Made by a program: the position numbers and the translations under genes. Positions 5,361 through 11,863 of a stretch of 14,520 bases of DNA are shown in pieces. The stretch's first letter is position 1. Each line of letters begins with the position of its first letter. The notes beneath the pieces were generated by a model. It ran no database searches. It was not told where the DNA came from and saw nothing but the letters and a program-made list of their open reading frames with translations. The DNA is from JBBTXJ01 sp964636345. Its GTDB lineage: Bacteria; Patescibacteriota; Patescibacteriia; Magasanikbacterales; JBBTXJ01. Location of the stretch: contig CAZWRL010000020.1 in the NCBI GenBank assembly GCA_964636345.1, forward strand, positions 1-14,520. Direction: 5' to 3'.

Positions 5361-5777
5361 ATGCCCGAAGTAACAATAAATTATTGGGCCGTACTTGCGG
5401 CCGGTGTTGCCAGCATGGTGCTTGGCTGGCTTTGGTATGGTGCGCTTTTTGGAAAAGCGTGGATGAAAATGTCCGGTTTGACGAAAGAAAAATTGGATGA
5501 ACAAAAGAAAAAAGGAATGGCCACGTCCTACATTCTTGCGTTTGTTGGGACGCTCGTGATGGCGTATGTGCTGGCGCACATGGTTGATTACACGCAGTCA
5601 ACATCCACCAAAATGGCAGCGCAAGCCGGTTTTTGGCTATGGCTTGGTTTTATAGGGCCAACCACGCTTGAATCAGTGCTGTGGGAAGGGAAATCATGGA
5701 AATTGTGGTTTTTTAACGCGGCGCACGGACTGTTGAGTATTATCGTGATGGCGATTATTTTGGTGAAGTGGGTGTAA
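5361..5777 (+). CDS. DUF1761 family integral membrane protein
   Basis: The 138-aa protein has about four hydrophobic segments: residues about 6-28 (NYWAVLAAGVASMVLGWLWY), 55-75 (TSYILAFVGTLVMAYVLAHM), 88-103 and 115-137. Motifs typical of DUF1761 are present, namely VLGWLWYGALFGKAWMKMSG near the N-terminus and ESVLWEGKSWKLWFFNAAH followed by a final helix. The biochemical function of the family is unknown. Both ends are intact. No Shine-Dalgarno precedes the ATG. The stop overlaps the proposed start of the MutY-like gene by about 10 nt, which suggests translational coupling of the two genes. Confidence 0.85.
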   Translation: MPEVTINYWAVLAAGVASMVLGWLWYGALFGKAWMKMSGLTKEKLDEQKKKGMATSYILAFVGTLVMAYVLAHMVDYTQSTSTKMAAQAGFWLWLGFIGPTTLESVLWEGKSWKLWFFNAAHGLLSIIVMAIILVKWV

Positions 5778-6601
5778 TTGCCGGATTCCGGCGGCGTGTT
5801 TTGGATTACTACCGGAAACACGAGAGAACGTTTCCCTGGCGTCCTCCTTCGCTAAAGCTACGGAAGGACGGGTCTTGCGACCCGTATCGTATTTTGGTTT
5901 CTGAAATCATGTTGCAACAGACGCAGACGGAACGGGTGGTGCCGTTTTATGCGAAGTTTTTGAAAGCATTTCCGACGATTGCGGCGCTTGCGCGCGCGCC
6001 ACTTCGCGATGTGCTCCGCGTGTGGCAAGGATTGGGATACAACCGTCGGGCGCTTATGTTGAAACGATTGGCCGAAGTGGTTGTTGAAAAACATCGCGGC
6101 CGGCTGCCAAAAACCGAAGCGGAACTTCGCGCACTGCCCGGCATTGGGCCGTACACCGCCGCGGCGGTATGTGCGTTTGCCTACAACCATCCCGCTGTTT
6201 TTATTGAAACCAACATTCGTACGGTTTTTCTTCACCATTTTTTTCCGAAAAAAAAACGAGTGATGGACGCGCAATTACTTCCACTCGTTGCGGCAACCGT
6301 GGATCAAAAAAATCCACGTGAATGGTACTGGGCGCTCATGGATTATGGCGTGTTTTTGAAGAAAAAGCATGGCAATGCTAATCGCCGCAGTGCGCATTAC
6401 ATGGCGCAAACAAAATTTGAAGGATCAGATCGGCAAATTCGCGGCGCCATTATTCGCGCGTTGACCCGCACGCCGCGCATGACGAGGGCAGCGCTGGCGC
6501 GTACCGTAGTTGTTGAACCAGCGCGTGTGGCAAAAATCATCGCGGCGCTCAAGGCCGAGGGCTTTATTGGTGAGCGTCAGGGGAAATATACTATAATGTA
6601 G
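5768..6601 (+). CDS. mutY: A/G-specific adenine glycosylase (MutY)-like HhH-GPD protein lacking the Fe-S cluster
   Basis: MutY removes adenine mispaired with 8-oxoguanine. The 277-aa product carries the family's PWR start, SEIMLQQTQTERVVPFY with catalytic Glu46, VWQGLGYNRRA, and the helix-hairpin-helix LPGIGPYTAAAV (123-134). ETNIRTV (147-153) occupies the place of the second catalytic acid. That acid is Asp in E. coli MutY (Asp138) and is Glu147 here; the spacing from the first Glu is 101 residues in both. No cysteine occurs after residue 135, so the four-Cys [4Fe-4S] loop is absent and replaced by KKKHGNANRRSAHY. A basic winged-helix-like C-terminus follows in place of the NUDIX-like domain. 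The GTG start at 5768 overlaps the previous gene by 10 nt. Activity as a true MutY is uncertain; an HhH-GPD glycosylase is secure. Confidence 0.82.
   Translation: MGVIAGFRRRVLDYYRKHERTFPWRPPSLKLRKDGSCDPYRILVSEIMLQQTQTERVVPFYAKFLKAFPTIAALARAPLRDVLRVWQGLGYNRRALMLKRLAEVVVEKHRGRLPKTEAELRALPGIGPYTAAAVCAFAYNHPAVFIETNIRTVFLHHFFPKKKRVMDAQLLPLVAATVDQKNPREWYWALMDYGVFLKKKHGNANRRSAHYMAQTKFEGSDRQIRGAIIRALTRTPRMTRAALARTVVVEPARVAKIIAALKAEGFIGERQGKYTIM
6592..6597 (+). promoter_or_regulatory. Consensus -10 box before the PQQ-type dehydrogenase gene
   Basis: A perfect TATAAT lies at 6592-6597, 10 nt before the ATG at 6608, inside the last codons of the MutY-like gene. The -35 is weak (TGGTGA near 6568-6573 with an 18-bp spacer). 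Transcription would start about 4 nt before the ATG, giving a near-leaderless mRNA. Confidence 0.5.
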
Positions 6602-6607
6602 TGGCCT

Positions 6608-7723
6608 ATGAATCGTCGTTTTGTCATTATCATTATTGGTGTGTTCGTGGTGGGCGGTGCCGCGGTATTGTTTTTTCCATCTATCAAACGCTTTCCGTTT
6701 CGTCCCACGGAGACGCAATTGCCCGTAGTTTCACAGCCGGTGGTGGAGGAGGAAATTGTTGCGGAAAATCTTGAGATACCATGGGAGATTGCGTTTTTAC
6801 CCAATGGAGAATTTTTGGTAACTGAACGGCCAGGGCGTTTGCTCAAGATTGGCGCGACGCGCGCGGTGATTCCCATTGACGGGGTGCGTCATACGGGCGA
6901 GGGTTGGCTGCTTGGTATGGCGTTGCATCCATTTTTTGAAAACAATCAATGGGTGTATTTGTATCTCACCACTAAGACGGAGAACGGTTTGCGCAATCGC
7001 GTGGAGCGATATCGGCTCGTGGGCGATCATGTAGAAGATCGTACCGTCATTTTGGACAATATTCCGGGCGCGTCATTTCACGATGGCGGCCGGATTGCGT
7101 TTGGACCCGATGGGTTATTGTACATTACAACAGGAGACGCTAGTGTGCCAGGTAATGCGCAGGATAAACGTTCGCTTGCAGGGAAAATTTTGCGTGTGCG
7201 TGACGACGGTTCAATTCCGGATAATCCTTTTGGAACCGCCGTGTATTCCTATGGCCATCGTAATCCGCAAGGGCTTGCGTGGGATTCGGAAGGGCGTTTG
7301 TGGGCTACGGAGCACGGGCGTTCCGGTGTGCAGAGTGGATTGGATGAGTTAAACCTGGTTGAACCGGGCGCAAATTATGGCTGGCCCGTGATACAGGGTG
7401 ACGAAGAGCGCGCGTGGATGCGTCGGCCGGTGATACATTCTGGTTCTGATGAAACATGGGCGCCATCTGGCGCAATAATGGAACGCGATCGCATTTGGTT
7501 TGCAGGGCTTCGGGGTGAAGCATTGTATGAGGCGGTGCTTGATGGGAAACAGGTCAAAGAACTTAAGGTTCATTTGCGTGAAAAATACGGCCGTTTGCGC
7601 ACGGTGCGCGTGGGATCAGACGGCTATTTTTATCTTCTAACTTCCAACCGCGACGGCCGCGGCACGGTGCGCGAGGGTGATGATAAAATCATCCGTGTTC
7701 ATCCGAGGGTGCTTGGGTTATAA
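6608..7723 (+). CDS. PQQ-dependent aldose sugar dehydrogenase family protein, membrane-anchored
   Basis: The 371-aa product belongs to the six-bladed beta-propeller family of soluble glucose and aldose sugar dehydrogenases, which oxidise sugars using PQQ. The N-terminus has a hydrophobic anchor or signal segment (FVIIIIGVFVVGGAAVLFF, about residues 5-23). The propeller begins with IPWEIAFLPNGEFLVTERPGRL. The motif HDGGRIAFGPDGLLYITTGD (about 158-177) holds the His equivalent to the catalytic base of the family. GHRNPQGLAWDSEGRLWATEHG and GLDELNLVEPGANYGWP follow. It should act outside the membrane. PQQ would have to be scavenged unless the genome encodes its synthesis; none is visible here. 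The gene starts 7 nt after the MutY-like gene with no Shine-Dalgarno. Confidence 0.9.
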   Translation: MNRRFVIIIIGVFVVGGAAVLFFPSIKRFPFRPTETQLPVVSQPVVEEEIVAENLEIPWEIAFLPNGEFLVTERPGRLLKIGATRAVIPIDGVRHTGEGWLLGMALHPFFENNQWVYLYLTTKTENGLRNRVERYRLVGDHVEDRTVILDNIPGASFHDGGRIAFGPDGLLYITTGDASVPGNAQDKRSLAGKILRVRDDGSIPDNPFGTAVYSYGHRNPQGLAWDSEGRLWATEHGRSGVQSGLDELNLVEPGANYGWPVIQGDEERAWMRRPVIHSGSDETWAPSGAIMERDRIWFAGLRGEALYEAVLDGKQVKELKVHLREKYGRLRTVRVGSDGYFYLLTSNRDGRGTVREGDDKIIRVHPRVLGL

Positions 7724-7765
7724 ATAGAAAAAATAAAGCGATGTAGCGGCTTGCGGAATCACAGA

Positions 7766-7804
7766 AATAAAAAAGTCCTCCCGAAAACATCTCGGAGAGA
7801 ACTT
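7766..7804 (-). terminator. Rho-independent terminator of the M16 peptidase gene
   Basis: Read on the minus strand, AAGTTCTCTCCGA pairs with TCGGGAGGACTT (one bulged T and two G-U pairs) around GATGTTT. TTTTTATTT follows. It begins 12 nt after the peptidase stop. I see nothing else in the short gap from 7724 to 7765. Confidence 0.8.
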
Positions 7805-7815
7805 AACTAGTCCAA

Positions 7816-9039
7816 TCACCCGGTTACGATGTGCACGCGCCCGTAGTCCAAGAGCGACGTCGCAGCTGCGGCGATCTCATCACGCGCGACACTTTCGTAA
7901 AAGTTGACCACGTCATGGTCATCAAGTTGACCTGCAACCCATCGATTGCCGAGTCGGTTTGTCCAACCGTTATTACTCAACTCATCATCGGTGTTGTGAT
8001 CAATAATCTCGGTTACCCGTACACGTTCCAAAAGTTTTTCAGGGTAATCGCCAGCAATAACCCGACTTATTGCTCGACGATACGCTTCCTCGACATACGC
8101 AAAGTGCTCTTGTGCAACAGGTACGGCATTATTCAAAAATGAATACGGCCACGGATCCAACGCCGTACGGATGGCGTATGCGATACCGCGTTCATTTCGT
8201 AGGTCTTGCCGCAAAAGACCGTAAACAGATTCGATCAGAAGATCGTTAGCAAGAAATACACACCGCCGTATTCTCCATTCAGTCGGAAGATGTGAATAGA
8301 ACGCCACGGAGGGGGTGGCGTCTTCTTTGCGGTACGTAAATTTGTCAATGAGCGGAGGGAAGGGTGTCCGTGGAGGTACAACTTTGTTTCTATGGCTCGT
8401 TTTGGTGTGTGCAAGGGCAAGTTCCACCATCTTTTCATGATCAACGCCTCCTGCTACGACGAGTAGCGCTACTCCAGGTTCATACCATTCCTGGTAGAAG
8501 GCGTGAAGTTCCTCGGCACGCATATCCCGGATGGACTCTGGTGTGCCAACGGGAAAATGTTGGAATGAAGGCATGTGCGCAAAGAGATTTCTCCTTGCCC
8601 AAAGCCCGAAGAGATTTTGTGTGGCGTTTTCGCGCTGTTCCTGGAGAATGACTCCTCGCTCTGCATCCATGGAGCTGCAATCAAGTTCGTCAGTAAAACT
8701 TATAGACAAGATTGCGGGTACCATTTCTGTAGCATCACGTGCAAGTCCGACGACCCAGTACGCTGTAGCGCATGAGGAGGTGCTTGCACCACCCTGTATG
8801 CCACGCGTGTAGAGATGCTGAAGTTTTGGGTGTAGACTGCGTCCTGGTCCCTCATACACAACGTGCTCAAGATAATGCGCAATGCCAGGGTGTTCACTAT
8901 CATCGAGTGAGCCCACTGGCAACACCACTTCCGCTCTGACGAGCTTTGAACGCGTTTCCGCCGTTATGACGGTCATGCCGTTTGGCAGTATTGTTTTGTA
9001 CACCGGAATGGGGAAGTGTTTGAAACGATACGTTTCCAC
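7816..9039 (-). CDS. M16 family zinc metallopeptidase (pitrilysin/processing-peptidase type)
   Basis: The 407-aa protein has the inverted zinc motif HYLEH (55-59), with the third ligand Glu134 in ILQEQ 76 residues after Glu58, as expected for an active M16 N-domain. The C-domain retains the Arg/Tyr pair in LRNERGIAYAIRT typical of M16B peptidases. No signal peptide is seen, so it is probably cytoplasmic. Length and domain order are normal for M16B, which usually work as dimers of two-domain subunits; here both domains lie in one chain and no partner gene is adjacent. The start is a GTG at 9037-9039, fixed by a GGAGGT Shine-Dalgarno with 5-nt spacing and by a promoter about 40 nt upstream. It is a single-gene transcription unit with its own terminator. 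Confidence 0.93.
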   Translation of the reverse strand: METYRFKHFPIPVYKTILPNGMTVITAETRSKLVRAEVVLPVGSLDDSEHPGIAHYLEHVVYEGPGRSLHPKLQHLYTRGIQGGASTSSCATAYWVVGLARDATEMVPAILSISFTDELDCSSMDAERGVILQEQRENATQNLFGLWARRNLFAHMPSFQHFPVGTPESIRDMRAEELHAFYQEWYEPGVALLVVAGGVDHEKMVELALAHTKTSHRNKVVPPRTPFPPLIDKFTYRKEDATPSVAFYSHLPTEWRIRRCVFLANDLLIESVYGLLRQDLRNERGIAYAIRTALDPWPYSFLNNAVPVAQEHFAYVEEAYRRAISRVIAGDYPEKLLERVRVTEIIDHNTDDELSNNGWTNRLGNRWVAGQLDDHDVVNFYESVARDEIAAAATSLLDYGRVHIVTG

Positions 9040-9044
9040 AATGA

Positions 9045-9050
9045 ACCTCC
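9045..9050 (-). promoter_or_regulatory. Shine-Dalgarno that fixes the GTG start of the M16 peptidase gene
   Basis: GGAGGT on the minus strand ends 5 nt before GTG (9039-9037). No ATG in frame fits as well, so this site decides the start. Confidence 0.85.
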
Positions 9051-9083
9051 GTGATGGTTGGTGTTAAAGAGCAAGCCATGCTC

Positions 9084-9112
9084 ACCTTAACAAGGTTTTT
9101 GTTTTTTGTCAA
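9084..9112 (-). promoter_or_regulatory. Sigma70-type promoter of the M16 peptidase gene
   Basis: Minus strand: TTGACA (9112-9107), a 17-bp A-rich spacer, TAAGGT (9089-9084). Transcription should start near 9077, giving a 5' UTR of about 38 nt that contains the Shine-Dalgarno and a small GAGCA/TGCTC hairpin. Confidence 0.8.
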
Positions 9113-9154
9113 CCCTTGCGTCTTTTGCCTTTTATTGGCATGCTGTGATCTTGT

Positions 9155-10186
9155 ATGACTGCGCTTGTCCGTTTGTTAAAAAAATATCATTACACGCTTT
9201 CGCCTGAACGTATTGCGCAAGCACCGGTTTCACCACGGGATAGCGCGCGGCTTTTGGTATTTAACCGTCACACAGGCGAGACGGCTTTTGATACGTTCCG
9301 CGACATCACCAAATATCTTCCGTCGAAATCCGTGCTGGTTTTTAATGAAACAAAAGTAATCCCCGCGCGGTTTACGGTGCAAAAAGAGACCGGCGGCAAG
9401 GCCGTGCTGTTGTATATCCGCACGGAAGGAAAAAATATTATTGCGATGTGTGATCGGCCGCTTCGCGTTGGATCGAAATTGCGTATTGGCGGGACGGACG
9501 CGTTCATCGTGCGAGCGCAAGAAAAATATGTCACGCTCAAACCACTATTTCCGCTCCGCAACTGGTTTAGTATGCTTGAAAAATATGGCAAAACGCCCAT
9601 TCCGCCGTACATTAAACATTCGCCGCTTTCGGAGGCGAAACTCAAAGAAAAATATCAGACGGTTTTTGCGCGCGAGCGCGGATCCGTTGCCGCGCCCACC
9701 GCGTCACTTCATTTCACTCGCGCGCTTTTGCAGAAAATAAAAAAAGCAGGTCACGATGTTGCCTTTGTAACACTGCACGTCAACCTTGGAACATTTGCGC
9801 CGGTTAAAGAAGAGCAATTTCGCACCGGAAAATTGCACGAAGAATATTTTGAAATTTCAGAAAAAACTGCGGCGATTATCAACCACGCGAAAAAACAAGG
9901 CCGGCCAGTTATTGCGGTTGGCACTACGGTTACACGCACGCTTGAATCGGCCACACGAAGAGGACACGTTCGCGCAACGCGCGGCACAACGGATTTATTT
10001 ATTCGCGAAGGATACAAGTTTCAAATAATTTCTGGCATGATCACCAACTTTCACGTGCCAGAATCAAGTTTGCTCATGTTGGTTGCCGCGCTCGTGGGAC
10101 GTAAAAAATTATTCGCGCTCTACACGCAAGCAATAGAAAAAAAATTCAGATTTTTTTCCTTTGGTGACGGAATGTTGATTATTTAA
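9155..10186 (+). CDS. queA: S-adenosylmethionine:tRNA ribosyltransferase-isomerase QueA
   Basis: QueA transfers and isomerises the ribosyl group of SAM onto 7-aminomethyl-7-deazaguanine at tRNA position 34, giving epoxyqueuosine. The 343-aa product has the family features throughout: LSPERIAQAPVSPRDSARLLVF near the N-terminus; VLVFNETKVIPARF (about 60-73); YQTVFARERGSVAAPTASLHFT (about 166-187); HDVAFVTLHVNLGTFAPV (about 198-215); HEEYFEIS; IAVGTTVTRTLES; and a C-terminal LMLVAALVGRKKLFALY block. The length is normal. No Shine-Dalgarno precedes the ATG, and upstream promoter candidates are weak. Its 3' end overlaps the convergent SIMPL-domain gene by 8 nt. Confidence 0.96.
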   Translation: MTALVRLLKKYHYTLSPERIAQAPVSPRDSARLLVFNRHTGETAFDTFRDITKYLPSKSVLVFNETKVIPARFTVQKETGGKAVLLYIRTEGKNIIAMCDRPLRVGSKLRIGGTDAFIVRAQEKYVTLKPLFPLRNWFSMLEKYGKTPIPPYIKHSPLSEAKLKEKYQTVFARERGSVAAPTASLHFTRALLQKIKKAGHDVAFVTLHVNLGTFAPVKEEQFRTGKLHEEYFEISEKTAAIINHAKKQGRPVIAVGTTVTRTLESATRRGHVRATRGTTDLFIREGYKFQIISGMITNFHVPESSLLMLVAALVGRKKLFALYTQAIEKKFRFFSFGDGMLII

Positions 10187-10916
10187 CCTTGTAGACCAGG
10201 GTGACATCTACCACTACCTCGTTTTGCCCGGGCTGAAGGGATGGCGCGGGAAGATCGCCACCACCGCCCATGCCTATTGCCTCTCCTTTGTAATAGTACG
10301 GTGGCGTTATGGGCGGGTTGTAATTTTCGTAAACGTTAATCACTTTGCCTAGTTTGATTCCCGCGGCCTTGGACAATTCCGCGGCTTTCGCTTTTGCTTT
10401 CTCTATGGCCTCGGCGCGCGCTTGTTTTTTGAGTTCATCCTCGTCATCAATCGTAAATGAAGCGCTATCTGCTTGATTGGCCCCTGCCGCCGTTGCTTTG
10501 GCAATGACATCGCCGATGCTATCCAAATTGCGAATTTTTACGCGCACACTTTGCGATAAATTCCATCCGGTCAGTTCACGCCCCTGATTCTGCGTGTAGT
10601 TATAGTCAGCGTAGAGTTGATAATCAGTCGTCTTAATATCTTTTGCTTCCACACCCGCCTTTTTGATTGCCTCAATCACGCGGTTCATTTTTTCCACATT
10701 TTCTTTCGTGGCTACTTGTGCGGTTTGCGCTTTTTCCGTGCGCACACCAAGCGTTATCTCCGCGATGTTCGGCGGCGCAAACACGCGGCCGGTGCCGTCA
10801 ACGGAAAATCGATCGGCCGGCTGGCGGCTCCGCATGAACCATGCTGGCATGGTGAGAACGGCCGCGCTCGCAACGACACCCAAGATGGAGAGGGTGAATT
10901 TTTGGACGGGGGACAT
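10179..10916 (-). CDS. SIMPL (DUF541) domain protein, membrane-anchored
   Basis: The 245-aa protein starts with a short basic segment and one hydrophobic helix (FTLSILGVVASAAVLTMPAWFM, about residues 7-28), followed by an external DUF541/SIMPL domain. Typical elements are ADRFSVDGTGRVFAPPNIAEITLGVRT, VIEAIKKAGVEAKDIKTTDYQLYADYNY, LSQSVRVKIRNLDSIGDVIAKA and EAIEKAKAKAAELSKAAGIKLGKVINV. The last ends at a predicted beta-strand after the PP-rich loop. Family members are secreted or periplasmic, and most have unknown roles. A consensus TATAAT lies 16 nt before the ATG (10938-10933 on the minus strand) without a convincing -35; there is no Shine-Dalgarno. The 3' end overlaps queA. Confidence 0.9.
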   Translation of the reverse strand: MSPVQKFTLSILGVVASAAVLTMPAWFMRSRQPADRFSVDGTGRVFAPPNIAEITLGVRTEKAQTAQVATKENVEKMNRVIEAIKKAGVEAKDIKTTDYQLYADYNYTQNQGRELTGWNLSQSVRVKIRNLDSIGDVIAKATAAGANQADSASFTIDDEDELKKQARAEAIEKAKAKAAELSKAAGIKLGKVINVYENYNPPITPPYYYKGEAIGMGGGGDLPAPSLQPGQNEVVVDVTLVYKVK

Positions 10917-10932
10917 AGAAAGAAATAAAATG

Positions 10933-10938
10933 ATTATA
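10933..10938 (-). promoter_or_regulatory. -10 box before the SIMPL-domain gene
   Basis: TATAAT on the minus strand lies 16 nt upstream of the ATG, predicting a leader of about 10 nt without a Shine-Dalgarno. No good -35 hexamer lies at the expected distance. Confidence 0.45.
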
Positions 10939-10989
10939 AAGAGATGACGTATCTATCGTATCTTTTCTTACCGCTTCTGTCCACCCCAC

Positions 10990-11018
10990 TTGACGGATTT
11001 TTGCCCGTCAGGTAGGAT
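10990..11018 (+). promoter_or_regulatory. Sigma70-type promoter of rpsP, overlapped by an inverted repeat
   Basis: TTGACG (10990-10995), 17-bp spacer, TAGGAT (11013-11018); start near 11025, giving a leader of about 10 nt. TGACGG (10991-10996) and CCGTCA (11005-11010) form a perfect 6-bp inverted repeat over the -35 box and spacer, which may be an operator. An upstream TTG at 10990 is part of this promoter, not a start codon. Confidence 0.75.
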
Positions 11019-11034
11019 AGCTACACATTTACAT

Positions 11035-11367
11035 ATGCTCGTCATCCGCATGCAACGCATGGGCCGCAAGCGACAGCCGTCGTTTCGTCTCATCATACAA
11101 GATAAAACACGATCACCACAGTCAAAACATGTAGAGATTGTGGGCTTTTATAATCCTCGCACAAAAGAAAAAGGGTTTAAGGAAGACCGTATTGCGTATT
11201 GGTTGGGCCAGGGCGCGCTTCCCACGGATACCGTGAACAATCTTTTGGTGAACGCCGGATTGATTCATGGCGAGAAGCGCCGCACTGTGACACTCTCGGG
11301 CGCGCGCAAGGCACAGATTGCGGAAGCCGCAAAGAAGGCGGAAGAGGAAGAGGCGTCGAGTGTTTGA
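11035..11367 (+). CDS. rpsP: 30S ribosomal protein S16
   Basis: S16 is a small-subunit assembly protein. The 110-aa product begins MLVIRMQRMGRKRQPSFRLIIQDKTRSP, the family's invariant N-terminus, continues with EIVGFYNPRTKEK and RIAYWLGQGALPTDTVNNLL, and ends in an acidic/alanine tail (KKAEEEEASSV). I chose the ATG at 11035 because family alignment begins there and the promoter lies just upstream; no Shine-Dalgarno is visible in the short leader. The stop codon TGA lies within the -35 hexamer of the khpA promoter. It heads the rpsP-khpA-trmD group. Confidence 0.97.
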   Translation: MLVIRMQRMGRKRQPSFRLIIQDKTRSPQSKHVEIVGFYNPRTKEKGFKEDRIAYWLGQGALPTDTVNNLLVNAGLIHGEKRRTVTLSGARKAQIAEAAKKAEEEEASSV

Positions 11368-11392
11368 CAGCGCTCTTCCTTTTTATTACACT
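11364..11392 (+). promoter_or_regulatory. Sigma70-type promoter of khpA
   Basis: TTGACA (11364-11369), 17-bp spacer, TACACT (11387-11392); start near 11399. The TGA stop of rpsP lies inside the -35 box. The resulting khpA leader would be about 98 nt. Confidence 0.75.
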
Positions 11393-11424
11393 ATATACAC
11401 CGTTCGTACTGAATATATCAGACG

Positions 11425-11481
11425 GACTGCAGTGCTTGGCCCCCTGTGGGCGCCGTCGACGGGACTGCCATTTGATTTTTT
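11425..11481 (+). promoter_or_regulatory. Structured leader of khpA (possible attenuator)
   Basis: GCAGT (11429-11433) can pair with ACTGC (11464-11468), enclosing a hairpin GGC-C-CCC/GGG-C-GCC with a TGT loop (11438-11454) and the self-complementary CCGTCGACGG. CATTTGATTTTTT follows directly, which resembles a terminator U-tract upstream of the khpA ATG. GGACTGC occurs twice (11424-11430 and 11462-11468), so alternative pairings are possible. The regulatory role is inference. Confidence 0.4.
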
Positions 11482-11496
11482 CACCGAAACGAATGT

Positions 11497-11814
11497 ATGC
11501 AAACAGATCAGCAGTTTGTTGAAGACATGGTGAGAGCTATCGTCAACAATCCGAACGATGTCAAAACCGAACGGACCGTTGACGAGCGCGGTGTCTTGAT
11601 CACCCTTCACATCAATCAAGCGGATATGGGATATGTGATTGGACGGCAAGGCCAGACCGCGCGCGCGCTCCGAACGCTCCTCCGTATTGTGGGAGCCAAG
11701 AATAACGCGCGAGTGAACTTGAAGATCCACGAACCGGAAGGTTCAACCCATTACGCACGTCCAGCGGCGGACGAGAATGTGGATACCAGCGCCGTTGAAG
11801 AAATGACTATTTAA
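11497..11814 (+). CDS. khpA: KH-domain RNA-binding protein KhpA
   Basis: KhpA-type proteins (YlqC) are small single-KH-domain RNA-binding proteins, often encoded beside rpsP. The 105-aa product has FVEDMVRAIVNNPNDVKTERT, then the KH core DMGYVIGRQGQTARALRTLLR with the GxxG loop at residues 49-52, then VNLKIHEPEGS. An acidic, presumably disordered C-terminal extension of roughly 20 residues follows. The ATG at 11497 lacks a Shine-Dalgarno. In other bacteria the product can pair with KhpB (Jag) and affects cell division and RNA metabolism. In the usual gene order rimM would follow; here trmD comes directly after a hairpin. Confidence 0.92.
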   Translation: MQTDQQFVEDMVRAIVNNPNDVKTERTVDERGVLITLHINQADMGYVIGRQGQTARALRTLLRIVGAKNNARVNLKIHEPEGSTHYARPAADENVDTSAVEEMTI

Positions 11815-11824
11815 CATAGACAAG

Positions 11825-11863
11825 AAAGAAAAACCATGGTATAACTATCATGGTTTTTCTTTT
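11825..11863 (+). terminator. Long hairpin between khpA and trmD (terminator, with a possible extended -10 inside)
   Basis: AAAGAAAAACCATG (11825-11838) and CATGGTTTTTCTTT (11849-11862) pair perfectly over 14 bp. Inner G-T, T-A and A-T pairs reduce the loop to TAAC. The U-rich 3' arm ends directly at the trmD ATG (11864). The loop side carries TGGTATAAC (11837-11845), an extended -10-like motif that could start trmD transcription about 12 nt before its ATG. The structure is clear; the dual role is inference. Confidence 0.75.

Noticed and set aside
7724..7765. Terminator for the PQQ-type dehydrogenase gene
   Set aside because: No stem with a downstream T-run is visible on the plus strand; the nearby hairpin has its U-tract only on the minus strand.
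9101..9154. Promoter for queA
   Set aside because: Candidates such as TTGTCA-18-TTTTAT or TTGCGT-17-CATGCT are too weak to annotate.
10990..11034. N-terminal extension of S16 from a TTG at 10990
   Set aside because: The codon is part of the rpsP -35 box, and S16 proteins begin at MLVIR.
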